This document shows positions 49,875 to 58,999 of a DNA stretch of 64,000 bases, one piece after another. Numbering within the stretch: the first letter of the stretch is position 1; the number at the start of each line of letters is the position of its first letter. The stretch covers positions 83,734 to 147,733 of the forward strand of contig JAIPEN010000011.1 of NCBI GenBank assembly GCA_021737145.1, in the 5' to 3' direction. Made by a program: the position numbers and the translations under genes. Under the pieces are notes generated by a model. That model searched no databases and was not told where the DNA came from. It worked only from the letters and a program-made list of their open reading frames with translations. This DNA is from Desulfarculaceae bacterium (GTDB taxonomy: Bacteria > Desulfobacterota > Desulfarculia > Desulfarculales > Desulfarculaceae).

Positions 49875-51878
49875 TCAACTGTTTTCGCCGGAGCCCGGCG
49901 GCGGCGTTCCCTCCTGGGCCAGGGCCACCTGGTCGCGGCCGGCTTCCTTGGCCTGGTACAGGGCCTGGTCCGACAGGTTCATCAGCTCCTCCAGGCCCAT
50001 GCCCTCGCGCCACACCGCCGCCCCGATGCTCACCGTGTATTTGACCTCCACGCCGCCGGCCTTCACCGCCGCGCCGGCCACCGCCGCCCGCAGGCGCTCG
50101 GCCCCGCCCAGGGCGCCTTCCTGGTCGGTCTCGGGCAACATGGCCATGAACTCCTCGCCGCCCACCCGGCCGAAAATATCCACCTGGCGCAGCACCGACA
50201 GGCATACCTGCACAAAGGATTTGAGCACCTGGTCGCCCACCTCGTGGCCGTGGGTGTCGTTGACCGCCTTGAAGTGGTCCAGGTCCAGCATCAGCAGACT
50301 CAGGGGCCGCCCGTAGCGCCCGGCCCGCACGATCTCCTGCTCGGCCAGCTCCAAAAAACGGCGGCGGTTGGACACCCCGGTGAGGCCGTCGGTGTTGGCC
50401 AGGCGCTTGAGCTCGCGCTCGTACTGCTTGCGGTCGCTGATGTCGCGCACGTTGCCCCCGGCGAACCAGTGGCCGTCCATGCGGAAGGCCGACACCGCTA
50501 TCTCGGCCGGGAAGCTGCTGCCGTCCTTGCGCTGGGCCATCAGCTGGCGCAGGCCCTCCAGCACCGGCCCCTGCCCGGCCTGGGCGAACAAGGCCATGCC
50601 CTCCATGGCCTTGGGGCGCACCTCCGGGGAGGTCACCATCTCGTGCAGCGACCGGCCCATGGCCTCCTGGCGGGTGTAGCCGAACAGGCTCTCGGCCGCC
50701 CGGTTCCAAAATTGCACCCGGTCCTGGGAGTCCACGATGGCGATGGCTTCCTGGGAGGCGTTGCTCACAGCCTCCAGGCGTTTCTGCTCGTCTTGCATCT
50801 GTTTTTCGGCCCGGGCCCGGCGGGAGCGGGCCACGGCCACGAACCAGGCCAGCAGGGCCAGCAGGGCCAGCAGGGCCAGCACCAGGCCTATCTGGGGCAG
50901 CCGCCAGGGCAACACCAGGGTCTCCGGCGGCACCCGCGAGACCACCCACCACAAGTCGTCCAGCTTGCCATGGGGCAGGTCGGAGCCAAGCTCGCCGGCC
51001 TGGTTCAACACCCGGACCATCTGGAAGGTGAACAGGCCGTTGGGGGTGAAGAACTGGCCTCCGGTGTGGGAGGCGATGTCCTGCCAGGCCTGGGGAAACA
51101 CCACGCCCATGTTGGCCCCGGAGCGCTCGGCCAACTGGAAGCCCCATTCCATCTCCGGCGTGGGGCTGGCCAGCCACCAGCCCTCCCGGTTGATCAGATA
51201 GTTTTGCGAGCCCGTGCTCTGGCCCATCCGGCGCAGCCGGTCCAGCACGCGGGCGCCCAGGAGGTTGAGCACCACCAAACCGGCCCTGCCTCCCCGCGGG
51301 TCCTGCACCGGCGAGGAGAAGCGCAGGGTGGGCTTGAGGGGCCGCTCGACCTTGCCGTGCTCCACGTTCAGGTCGAAAGGCGAGATGTACACCTCGCCGG
51401 GCTTGAGTTTCATCCCCTCGGTGAAGTAGTAGCGCTCGGCCTTGTTCTGCAGCTTGGAGGCGGGCACCAGCACCGGCTTCCGGGAGTTCCGGTTGACCCG
51501 AACCAGTTCCTGCCCCTCGGGGCTCAAAAAGCGCACCTGGTCGTAGATTCCCTGGGAGCGGCTGAAGAAGTAGTAGGCCCCCTGCAATATCTTTTCGGTG
51601 CTCACCTTGGCCGCGGGGTTGGCCAGGGCCAATGCGGTGAGGTCGGCCAGGTACACCGCGTCGCTCACGTGGGCCAGGATCTCGGCCTCGAGCACTTCCC
51701 GCTCCAGGAGCACATGCAGCTTCTGGCTCTGCTGGATTTCGCGCACGTGGCGCTCCTGCAGCAGCATGGCGGCGGTGACGGCCACGCCCACCACAACGAT
51801 GAACATGGGGATGTAGAGCTTGAGGAAGTAAACCAGGGGGCTGGTGCCGCTCAAAGGCTTATAGGAGTCTCGCTTCAT
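49875..51878 (-). CDS. Diguanylate cyclase with extracytoplasmic sensor and PAS
   Basis: A 667-residue membrane protein. An N-terminal helix (FIVVVGVAVTAAMLL) and a second near residue 310 (IGLVLALLALLALLAWFVAV) flank a large periplasmic dCache-like sensor. A PAS domain (AIVDSQDRVQFWNRAAESLFG) precedes the GGDEF domain, whose active site reads GGEEF with metal-binding Asp in LMLDLDHFKAVND. The inhibitory RxxD site (RQVD) sits five residues before GGEEF, so product feedback is expected. It makes cyclic di-GMP. ATG at 51878 follows a GGAG; an earlier ATG adds 18 residues. There is no EAL domain. Confidence 0.93.
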   Translation of the reverse strand: MKRDSYKPLSGTSPLVYFLKLYIPMFIVVVGVAVTAAMLLQERHVREIQQSQKLHVLLEREVLEAEILAHVSDAVYLADLTALALANPAAKVSTEKILQGAYYFFSRSQGIYDQVRFLSPEGQELVRVNRNSRKPVLVPASKLQNKAERYYFTEGMKLKPGEVYISPFDLNVEHGKVERPLKPTLRFSSPVQDPRGGRAGLVVLNLLGARVLDRLRRMGQSTGSQNYLINREGWWLASPTPEMEWGFQLAERSGANMGVVFPQAWQDIASHTGGQFFTPNGLFTFQMVRVLNQAGELGSDLPHGKLDDLWWVVSRVPPETLVLPWRLPQIGLVLALLALLALLAWFVAVARSRRARAEKQMQDEQKRLEAVSNASQEAIAIVDSQDRVQFWNRAAESLFGYTRQEAMGRSLHEMVTSPEVRPKAMEGMALFAQAGQGPVLEGLRQLMAQRKDGSSFPAEIAVSAFRMDGHWFAGGNVRDISDRKQYERELKRLANTDGLTGVSNRRRFLELAEQEIVRAGRYGRPLSLLMLDLDHFKAVNDTHGHEVGDQVLKSFVQVCLSVLRQVDIFGRVGGEEFMAMLPETDQEGALGGAERLRAAVAGAAVKAGGVEVKYTVSIGAAVWREGMGLEELMNLSDQALYQAKEAGRDQVALAQEGTPPPGSGENS

Positions 51879-51984
51879 GGGCGTGGGCTCCGGGGGGGGA
51901 GTGCAGGCGGTCCCTACGTCCAGGGTCTCCAAGTATCAGGTTACCCTTTGCCGATGGGCCAGGTCCAGGACGGATAAGCGGGGC

Positions 51985-52788
51985 TCAGTCCCCGGAGCCG
52001 CGGGCAGGGCCCAGAAAGCGGCGCACCCGGCGGGCGAACTCGGGGTCGTCGGCCGCGGCCACCACCGCCCGGCGCTCGTCTTCCAGGTGGGGGTCGATGC
52101 CGCCGCGCAGGGAGGCATGCAGCAGCCGCTTGGTGGCGGCCAGGGCCCGGCGGGGCCCTGAGGCCAGCTGGGCGGCCAGCTCCTTGGCGGTGTCCAGGGC
52201 CTGCCCCGGAGGGCACAGGCGGTTCACCAGGCCCAGCTCCATCGCCTCGGCCGGGCGCAGGGTCTTGCCCAGCATCAGGCGCTGGGCCGCGCGGGGGTTG
52301 CCCACCAGGCGGGGCAGATGCCAGGTGGCCCCGGCCGCCGGGACCAGGCCCGCGGCCACGAAGCCGGGCACGATGCGCGCGTTGTCGGCGGTCACCACCA
52401 GGTCGCTGGCCAGCATCCAGGCCAGGCCCGCGCCCGAGGAGGCCCCCTCCACCGCGCTGATCACCGGCTGGGGCAGGCCCACCAGGGCCTGGGCCACCCG
52501 CACCACGAACTGCAAGTATCCCGCGAACAGCGGCCCGGCTCCGGAGCCGGGGTGCTGGTCCAGATACTGCCCGGCCCGCTTGAGGTTTCCCCCGCCGGTG
52601 AAGTTGCCCCCCGCGCCGGTGAGGATCACCACCCGGACCTCGGGGTCGTGGGCCAGGCCCTCCAGGGTCCGGGCCAGGCGGGGGCCCATCTCGGTGTCCA
52701 TGGCGTTCATGGTGGGAGGGTTGTCCATGGTCACCACGGCCACGGGGCCGTCACGGTCCAAGCGGGCATAGGCGGGTTGGTCGGTCAT
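51985..52788 (-). CDS. Crotonase superfamily protein lacking hydratase glutamates
   Basis: A 267-residue crotonase-fold protein. The oxyanion-hole segments are visible: GAGGNFTGGGNLK and EGASSGAGLAWMLASDL. However, the two glutamates of enoyl-CoA hydratase are replaced: SGAGLAWM corresponds to the GGGCELAM stretch, and VPGFVAAG to the QPE region. It may therefore be an isomerase, a thioesterase-like or another crotonase activity on an acyl-CoA. The start at MTDQPAYARL is the family N-terminus. It is divergent from the gene at 52936. Confidence 0.85.
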   Translation of the reverse strand: MTDQPAYARLDRDGPVAVVTMDNPPTMNAMDTEMGPRLARTLEGLAHDPEVRVVILTGAGGNFTGGGNLKRAGQYLDQHPGSGAGPLFAGYLQFVVRVAQALVGLPQPVISAVEGASSGAGLAWMLASDLVVTADNARIVPGFVAAGLVPAAGATWHLPRLVGNPRAAQRLMLGKTLRPAEAMELGLVNRLCPPGQALDTAKELAAQLASGPRRALAATKRLLHASLRGGIDPHLEDERRAVVAAADDPEFARRVRRFLGPARGSGD

Positions 52789-52935
52789 GGGCGGCTCGTC
52801 TGTTCTCCGGGTTGGTTCAGGGCCGCTCCAGCTTGCCACAGGCGCGGGCCCCAGGCAAGGCGCGCTTGACCGCCCGCGCCCCGGACCCTACACTTACGGC
52901 CAGTTAGCCAAACATTGCCTTGCAGGGAAAGCGGC

Positions 52936-53262
52936 ATGAGCCCAGCCCCGCCATACGACCCGGCCCTGGCCGAGGTGGCCGCCCTGTTGGCCGACCCCGA
53001 CCCGCCCAGCCGCAACCGCCATTTCGCCCGTTTTGCCGGGAGGCGGGGAAGCCGGGTGTTCCGCCTCTACCGCCTCTACCGGGCCATGGCCCGCGAGGCG
53101 GCCGAGCTGGCCGCCCGCCCCGGAGCCAGCGCCGAGCTGGTGCGCGAGCGCGGCGGCCTTTGGCTCATGCTGACCGATCCGGAGATGGCCTACCGGCGGC
53201 GCAGTCCGGTGCCCCCCGAGCTGGCCGGCTTTTTCCGCGACTGCCTGGGGCAGGGGGCGTGA
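52936..53262 (+). CDS. Hypothetical protein coupled to NUDIX hydrolase
   Basis: A 108-residue, Arg- and Ala-rich, probably helical protein: PALAEVAALLADPDPPSRNR, RRGSRVFRLYRLYRAMARE. I do not recognise a family. It overlaps the NUDIX gene by GTGA, showing translational coupling. GGGAAAG precedes the ATG. The basic middle part could bind nucleic acid, but this is only a guess from composition. Confidence 0.65.
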   Translation: MSPAPPYDPALAEVAALLADPDPPSRNRHFARFAGRRGSRVFRLYRLYRAMAREAAELAARPGASAELVRERGGLWLMLTDPEMAYRRRSPVPPELAGFFRDCLGQGA

Positions 53263-53759
53263 GCCCGGCCACCGATCCGGGCGAGCTGTTGCCCGTGGTG
53301 GACGGGCAGGACCGTCAGGTGGGCCTGGCGCCCCGGGGCCGAATCCACGCCCAGAATCTAAGGCACCGGGCGGTGCACGTGCTGCTGTTCACCTCGGACG
53401 GCCGCCTCTGGCTGCAACGGCGCAGCGCTTCCAAGGACACCTATCCCGAGATGTGGACCTCTTCGGCCAGCGGCCACGTGGACCCGGGCGAGAGCTACGG
53501 CCAGGCCGCGGCGCGCGAGCTGGGCGAAGAGCTGGGCCTGGAGCTGGAGCTGGAGCATCTGGGCAAGGTGGCGGCCTGCGCGGCCACGGCCAACGAGTTC
53601 ACCGGGGTCTACCGGGCGCTGAGCGATGCCCGGCCCGTGCCCGACCCCGAGGAGATCAGCCGGATGGGCCTGTTTTCCCTGGACGAGGCCCGGGCCCTGG
53701 CCGCGGACCACTCCCGCGCCGCCCCTTCCCTGCAGGCGGTGATGGCCCTGCTGAAATAA
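53259..53759 (+). CDS. NUDIX hydrolase, IPP isomerase-like
   Basis: A 166-residue NUDIX protein. The NUDIX box is complete: GHVDPGESYGQAAARELGEE followed by LGL, with the metal-binding REx2EE. The flanking sequence (ELLPVVDGQDRQVGLAPRG, RHRAVHVLLF and MWTSSASGHVDPGE) is that of the IPP isomerase-like/YfcD subgroup, which usually lacks the isomerase cysteine. Likely activity is hydrolysis of a nucleoside diphosphate derivative. The GTG start overlaps the preceding stop. Confidence 0.9.
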   Translation: MSPATDPGELLPVVDGQDRQVGLAPRGRIHAQNLRHRAVHVLLFTSDGRLWLQRRSASKDTYPEMWTSSASGHVDPGESYGQAAARELGEELGLELELEHLGKVAACAATANEFTGVYRALSDARPVPDPEEISRMGLFSLDEARALAADHSRAAPSLQAVMALLK

Positions 53760-53775
53760 TCACCGGGTCTGAATT

Positions 53776-54540
53776 TTAGAAGCGGGACATGAACTCGCTG
53801 ATGGCCTGATTCACCTCGCGGTGCTTTTCCAGATAAGGCATGTGCCCCGCTCCGGGGATGAGCTTGAGCTCGGCCCCGGGGATGGCCTCGGCCAGCTTTT
53901 GGGCCATGGCCGGGGGGGTCATCTTGTCCTGCTCGCCGGTCATCACCAGGCAGGGCAGGTTCAGGCCGCCCAGGCGGGGGCCCAGGTCGCAGCAGTCGCA
54001 GGCCACGAAGTCGTCGTGCATCACCTGGGGATCGGCCTGGGACATCTCCTCGACCCCCATGGCGCGCAGGGCGGGATCGGCCTCGGGCCCGTAGGCCCAC
54101 TTGACGATCATCTTCACCGTGGAGGTGAAGTCGGCCTTGAGGCCCTGCAACAGGGCCGGGTTCACCGGCAGGCTGGGACCGGTGCTCATCAGGATCAGGC
54201 CCTTGACCAGCTTGGGGTTGGCCAAGGCCAGGGCCTGGGCGATGGCCCCGCCCATGGAGTGGCCCAGCAGCACCGGCTTGAGCGGCCCGGTGGCCAAGAG
54301 CCCGGCCAGCCAGGCGGCGTAGTCGTCCACCACCGCGCAGCCCGGCCCGGGGGTGCCCCGGTGGCCCGGCAGGTCCACGGCGGCCAGGTTGATGCCCTCC
54401 AGGCCCGAGAGCTGGGGCAGGAAACCCTCGCCCCGGCCGCCCGCTCCGTGCAGCAGCAAAAGAGAGGGCCGGGAGGGATCGAAGCCGCTCCGGCCCTGAT
54501 AAAAACCGATCTCGCCGTTGGTCATGCCCTCGGGCCACAT
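53776..54540 (-). CDS. Alpha/beta hydrolase
   Basis: A 254-residue alpha/beta hydrolase. The nucleophile elbow is GHSMGGA (Ser in LLGHSMGGAIA), the oxyanion segment LLHGAGGRGEG, the acid is in TGEQDKMTPP and the catalytic His in IPGAGHMPYLEKH. The substrate is unknown. A CDCCDLG cysteine patch sits in the cap. It is 8 bp downstream of the sigma-54 activator gene and likely co-transcribed. The ATG at 54540 is used; MTNGEIGF five codons later is an alternative. Confidence 0.9.
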   Translation of the reverse strand: MWPEGMTNGEIGFYQGRSGFDPSRPSLLLLHGAGGRGEGFLPQLSGLEGINLAAVDLPGHRGTPGPGCAVVDDYAAWLAGLLATGPLKPVLLGHSMGGAIAQALALANPKLVKGLILMSTGPSLPVNPALLQGLKADFTSTVKMIVKWAYGPEADPALRAMGVEEMSQADPQVMHDDFVACDCCDLGPRLGGLNLPCLVMTGEQDKMTPPAMAQKLAEAIPGAELKLIPGAGHMPYLEKHREVNQAISEFMSRF

Positions 54541-54548
54541 GGTCGTCG

Positions 54549-55991
<1,443 letters not shown>

Positions 55992-56060
55992 GGCCGGTCC
56001 TTTCTCGGGGTTGCATCGTCTCCATTGTCGGTTATGGCCCCGCGATTTACAAGACGCGCC

Positions 56061-56480
56061 TCAGGACTTCTTGCGGGCCAGCTTTTTGGCCTGGAACCAG
56101 GCGTTGGATGCCGGCAGGAACAACAGAACCACCGCGACCAACTGAATGGCGCCCTGCAACAGGCCCAGGGCCATGCCCGCCCCGCGGGCCCCGGGCCGGG
56201 TAAGGCCGGCGGCCATCATGGCCAGGCCGATGGCGAACAGGATGGTGTAGACCAGGCGGGCCCAGCCTCGGCCCTGGCCGATCATCAGCACCAGCAGCAC
56301 GATGAAGGCGTAGATGAAAAGGGTGATGATCAGCACCGGCCCGGTGGCTCCCTGCCCGGACAGGGCGTGCATGGCCGGTATCTCCAACAGCGAACCCAGC
56401 AGGGCCACCCCGATGGAGATGTATAGCAGCAATACGGCGGTGGACACTGGGCGGGGGCGGATGACGGGATCGGTAGGCAT
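56061..56480 (-). CDS. Four-helix membrane protein
   Basis: A 139-residue protein with four hydrophobic segments (VLLLYISIGVALLGSLLEIP; VLIITLFIYAFIVLLVLMIG; LVYTILFAIGLAMMAAGL; LGLLQGAIQLVAVVLLFLP), and a basic tail KKLARKKS. Similar small proteins are usually annotated as hypothetical integral membrane proteins. GGGAGG lies 7 nt before the ATG. It stands alone between the sigma-54 activator and the zinc-ribbon gene. Function is unknown. Confidence 0.8.
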   Translation of the reverse strand: MPTDPVIRPRPVSTAVLLLYISIGVALLGSLLEIPAMHALSGQGATGPVLIITLFIYAFIVLLVLMIGQGRGWARLVYTILFAIGLAMMAAGLTRPGARGAGMALGLLQGAIQLVAVVLLFLPASNAWFQAKKLARKKS

Positions 56481-56629
56481 GAGGTTCCTCCCAAAGCGGT
56501 GAATGCGATCCTGCCTTCATGCTAGCCGTGGCCTCGGGCACGGGTCAATGTTGGCCGGCAGCCCTCCCGCTTGACAAGCCCTCTCTCCTGATTATCTTTA
56601 ATGCCGATAGCAAACACGGGGAGAGCATC

Positions 56630-56842
56630 ATGCCCATCTATGAATACAAATGCGAAAAGTGCGGTCATGAGTACGAGGCCCTGGTCATGGGCAGCGAGGA
56701 CGCGGTGGAATGCGCCAAGTGCGGCTCCAAGAAAAAGGAGCGCCAGATGAGCAGCTTCTCCTCCGGGGCCAAGGGCTTCGGCTCCCTGGCCAGCAGCGCG
56801 GCCGCTTCCAACTCCGGCTGCGGCGGCTCGGGCTTCTCCTGA
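56630..56842 (+). CDS. FmdB-type zinc ribbon protein
   Basis: A 70-residue protein with MPIYEYKCEKCGHEYE and CAKCGSKKKERQMSSF, the paired CxxC zinc ribbon of the FmdB/CxxC_CXXC_SSSS regulatory family. It ends with a Ser/Gly-rich tail (SNSGCGGSGFS) that has an extra Cys. The name comes from formamidase operon regulators, but most copies have no assigned role. The start has GGGGAGAG upstream. It is followed by hairpins and converges on the YIP1 genes. Confidence 0.9.
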   Translation: MPIYEYKCEKCGHEYEALVMGSEDAVECAKCGSKKKERQMSSFSSGAKGFGSLASSAAASNSGCGGSGFS

Positions 56843-56856
56843 GCGGGCTAGAGTTT

Positions 56857-56910
56857 GCGGCGCGGTCGCGCCGCGAGACAGCCAAGCCCCTCCCCATGCG
56901 GGAGGGGTTT
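56857..56910. terminator. Two hairpins between convergent genes
   Basis: GCGGCGCG-GT-CGCGCCGC (56857-56874) and CCCCTCCC ... GGGAGGGG with a 5-nt loop followed by TTT (56887-56910). The second has A-rich and T-rich flanks on the two strands and can act in both directions. Confidence 0.65.
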
Positions 56911-56917
56911 CGTACTT

Positions 56918-57451
56918 TTAGGAGAAGAGCCTTCCCGCCCCGGCCAGGGACAGGGCCAGGGAAAAGACCACCGGGATGAGGTTGGCCACCAGCGAGAGCC
57001 TCAGCGGGGTCTTGTAGGCGGCGGCCAGGCCGTAGACCAGGATCACCAGGTTCCACACCGCGAAGGCGGCCAGGCCCACGTAGGGCACAAAGGAGAACAG
57101 GGCCGGGGCCTGGGCGTAGCAGGCCACCCTGAAGGTGGGGGCGGGGTTCTTGGGGGCCGCGCCCAGGGTCATGAACATCACGTGGATGATCAGGGCGTTG
57201 AGCGGCATGAAGCCCAGGAGCACCAGCCAGGGGGTCATCCCGGCCGGGGAGATGCCCAGGGCCAGGGCGATGCCGCCGGGGATCAGGGTGCAGAGCACCG
57301 CGAAGGCCACCGCCTTGACCAGGCTGCCCCGGGGCGCGGCGTTAAAGCTGAGCCAGGGATGACGGGCCACGGCCCACACCGTGGCCGGCAGGCCCCAGGC
57401 GGGGCCGGTTAGCGCCTCCCAGGGCAGAGGCCGTGCGTCTTCCGGGCTCAT
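56918..57451 (-). CDS. YIP1 family membrane protein 1
   Basis: A 177-residue integral membrane protein of the YIP1 type with about five hydrophobic segments; the RVACYAQAPALFSFVPYVG stretch is the conserved core (a polar CYAQ-like motif before a helix). Function in bacteria is unknown. Its ATG overlaps the stop of the following paralogue upstream by four bases (ATGA), so the two are translated together. Confidence 0.82.
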   Translation of the reverse strand: MSPEDARPLPWEALTGPAWGLPATVWAVARHPWLSFNAAPRGSLVKAVAFAVLCTLIPGGIALALGISPAGMTPWLVLLGFMPLNALIIHVMFMTLGAAPKNPAPTFRVACYAQAPALFSFVPYVGLAAFAVWNLVILVYGLAAAYKTPLRLSLVANLIPVVFSLALSLAGAGRLFS

Positions 57452-58068
57452 TGCACCGCCAGGCCCAGGCTGGCCAAAAGCATGCCCAGCACGAAAAAGC
57501 CCACCATGGGCAAAATCACCCCCAACAGGGCGGTGCGCCGGTCAATGCCCAGGCCGGCGCGCAGGCCCACGGCCATGAGCCACACGTTCCAGATCATGTG
57601 CGCGAAGATGCCCACCATGGGGATGAGCATGGCCGCGGTGGAGACCTGGCTGTAGCACACCGCCCTGAGCACCAGGGGATAGGGCGGGGCGGGGCGGCCG
57701 CGCAGGAGCAGGTTGATGGTCAAATACACCGCCCCGGAGTACAGCGGCAAGAACACCGCCGCCTGGATCAGCATGCCCAGGATGCCCCACAAGAGCATCT
57801 CCGGTCCGCCCATGTCCCCCATGCTCCAGGCCCAGGAGAGCAGATAGCGGGCGATGAACACCACGAACCACATGATAAGGGCGAAGCCGGCCCAGCGGGG
57901 CCAGGCGCCTCCCGGCGGGGCGGACAGGGCCCAGGATGGCCGGGCCATGATCCCGTACATGCTCAGGAAAAATTCCCTAATCCCGGCGCCGGGCGCCTCC
58001 CAGGGCAGCCCCGAGGGCGGGGGGGCCGCCTCCGGGCCGGGGGATTCGGTCTGGCTTGGCTCAGTCAA
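57448..58068 (-). CDS. YIP1 family membrane protein 2
   Basis: A 206-residue paralogue of the neighbouring YIP1 protein: a Pro-rich N-terminus, about five membrane segments, and the core LRAVCYSQVSTAAMLIPMVG. The two probably form a heteromeric membrane complex. The ATG lies inside the last codons of the crotonase gene (8-bp overlap), placing all three genes in one operon. Confidence 0.82.
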   Translation of the reverse strand: MTEPSQTESPGPEAAPPPSGLPWEAPGAGIREFFLSMYGIMARPSWALSAPPGGAWPRWAGFALIMWFVVFIARYLLSWAWSMGDMGGPEMLLWGILGMLIQAAVFLPLYSGAVYLTINLLLRGRPAPPYPLVLRAVCYSQVSTAAMLIPMVGIFAHMIWNVWLMAVGLRAGLGIDRRTALLGVILPMVGFFVLGMLLASLGLAVQ

Positions 58069-58855
58069 AGCTGGGCTTCCTTTTCTCGAAAAAGGCGGTG
58101 ATGCCCTCCAAGAACTCCGGGCCGGTGGACATGGCGCAGATGCTCTGGCGCTCGTCCTCCATCACCTTTTCCAAATCGCCGTACAGCGAGCTGTTCAACA
58201 GGGCCTTGGTCTGAGCCAGGGCGGTGGCCGGTCCGGCGGCCAGGCCCTCGGCCAGCTCCAGGGCCGTGTCCAGCTCCTGGTCCGGCTCCACCACCTGGTT
58301 GAACAGGCCGTGCTCAAAGGCGGTCTGGGCGTTCATTCCCTGGCCCAGCATGAAGAACTCGGCCGCCCGGTGGGGGCCCAGCGCCCGGGCCAACAGGGCG
58401 GTGCTGCCTCCGTCCGGGGTCAGGCCGATCTTGATGTAGGCCGGCTCCAGGCGGGCCGCCCGGCTGGCCACCACCATGTCGCTGGCCAAAACCCAGCCCA
58501 TGCCCCCGCCGGCGGCCACCCCGTTGAGGGCGCAGACCACCGGCTTGGGCAAACGGCGCATGGTGCTGATGCTGCGGTGCAGGATGGCGGCCAGCTCCGA
58601 GAAGAAGGGGGCCGGCGGCTTGCCCTCGGCCAGGCCCTGCTGCATCAGGCGCACGTTGGCCCCGGCGCTGAAGGCCTTGCCCGCGCCGGTGAGCACCACC
58701 ACCCTGATCGCCGGATCCCGCCCCGCCTCTTCCAGGGCGCCGATCAACTCCGGGCCGCTGGTGAAGTCCAGGGCGTTGAAGGTGTCGGGGTTGTTCAGGG
58801 TGATCAGGCGCACCGGTCCCCGGTCTTGGCACAGCAGGGTTTCATAGGAAGCCAT
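58061..58855 (-). CDS. Enoyl-CoA hydratase/isomerase family protein
   Basis: A 264-residue crotonase-fold protein, with GAGKAFSAGANVRLM and NGVAAGGGMGWVLASDM forming the oxyanion hole. As in the other crotonase of this window, the two glutamates of true hydratases are replaced (GGGMGWVL and LEPAYIKIG). This pattern resembles PaaG-type isomerases. The family assignment is firm; the reaction is not. AGGAGAGG precedes the ATG at 58855, and an earlier in-frame ATG is rejected. It is first in a unit with two YIP1 genes. Confidence 0.88.
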   Translation of the reverse strand: MASYETLLCQDRGPVRLITLNNPDTFNALDFTSGPELIGALEEAGRDPAIRVVVLTGAGKAFSAGANVRLMQQGLAEGKPPAPFFSELAAILHRSISTMRRLPKPVVCALNGVAAGGGMGWVLASDMVVASRAARLEPAYIKIGLTPDGGSTALLARALGPHRAAEFFMLGQGMNAQTAFEHGLFNQVVEPDQELDTALELAEGLAAGPATALAQTKALLNSSLYGDLEKVMEDERQSICAMSTGPEFLEGITAFFEKRKPSFD

Positions 58856-58999
58856 GAACCTCTCCTTGGGAATTGCGGTCTGGTTCAGAGGCTCCAGAAT
58901 AGGCTGGCCCGCCATGGTCGTCAAGCCAAGCCGGTCTTGCTATACTTCCAAGGCTTTGTTAGTTTTGGGCCACCTGAATCATTATAGCGAGAACGAGTT

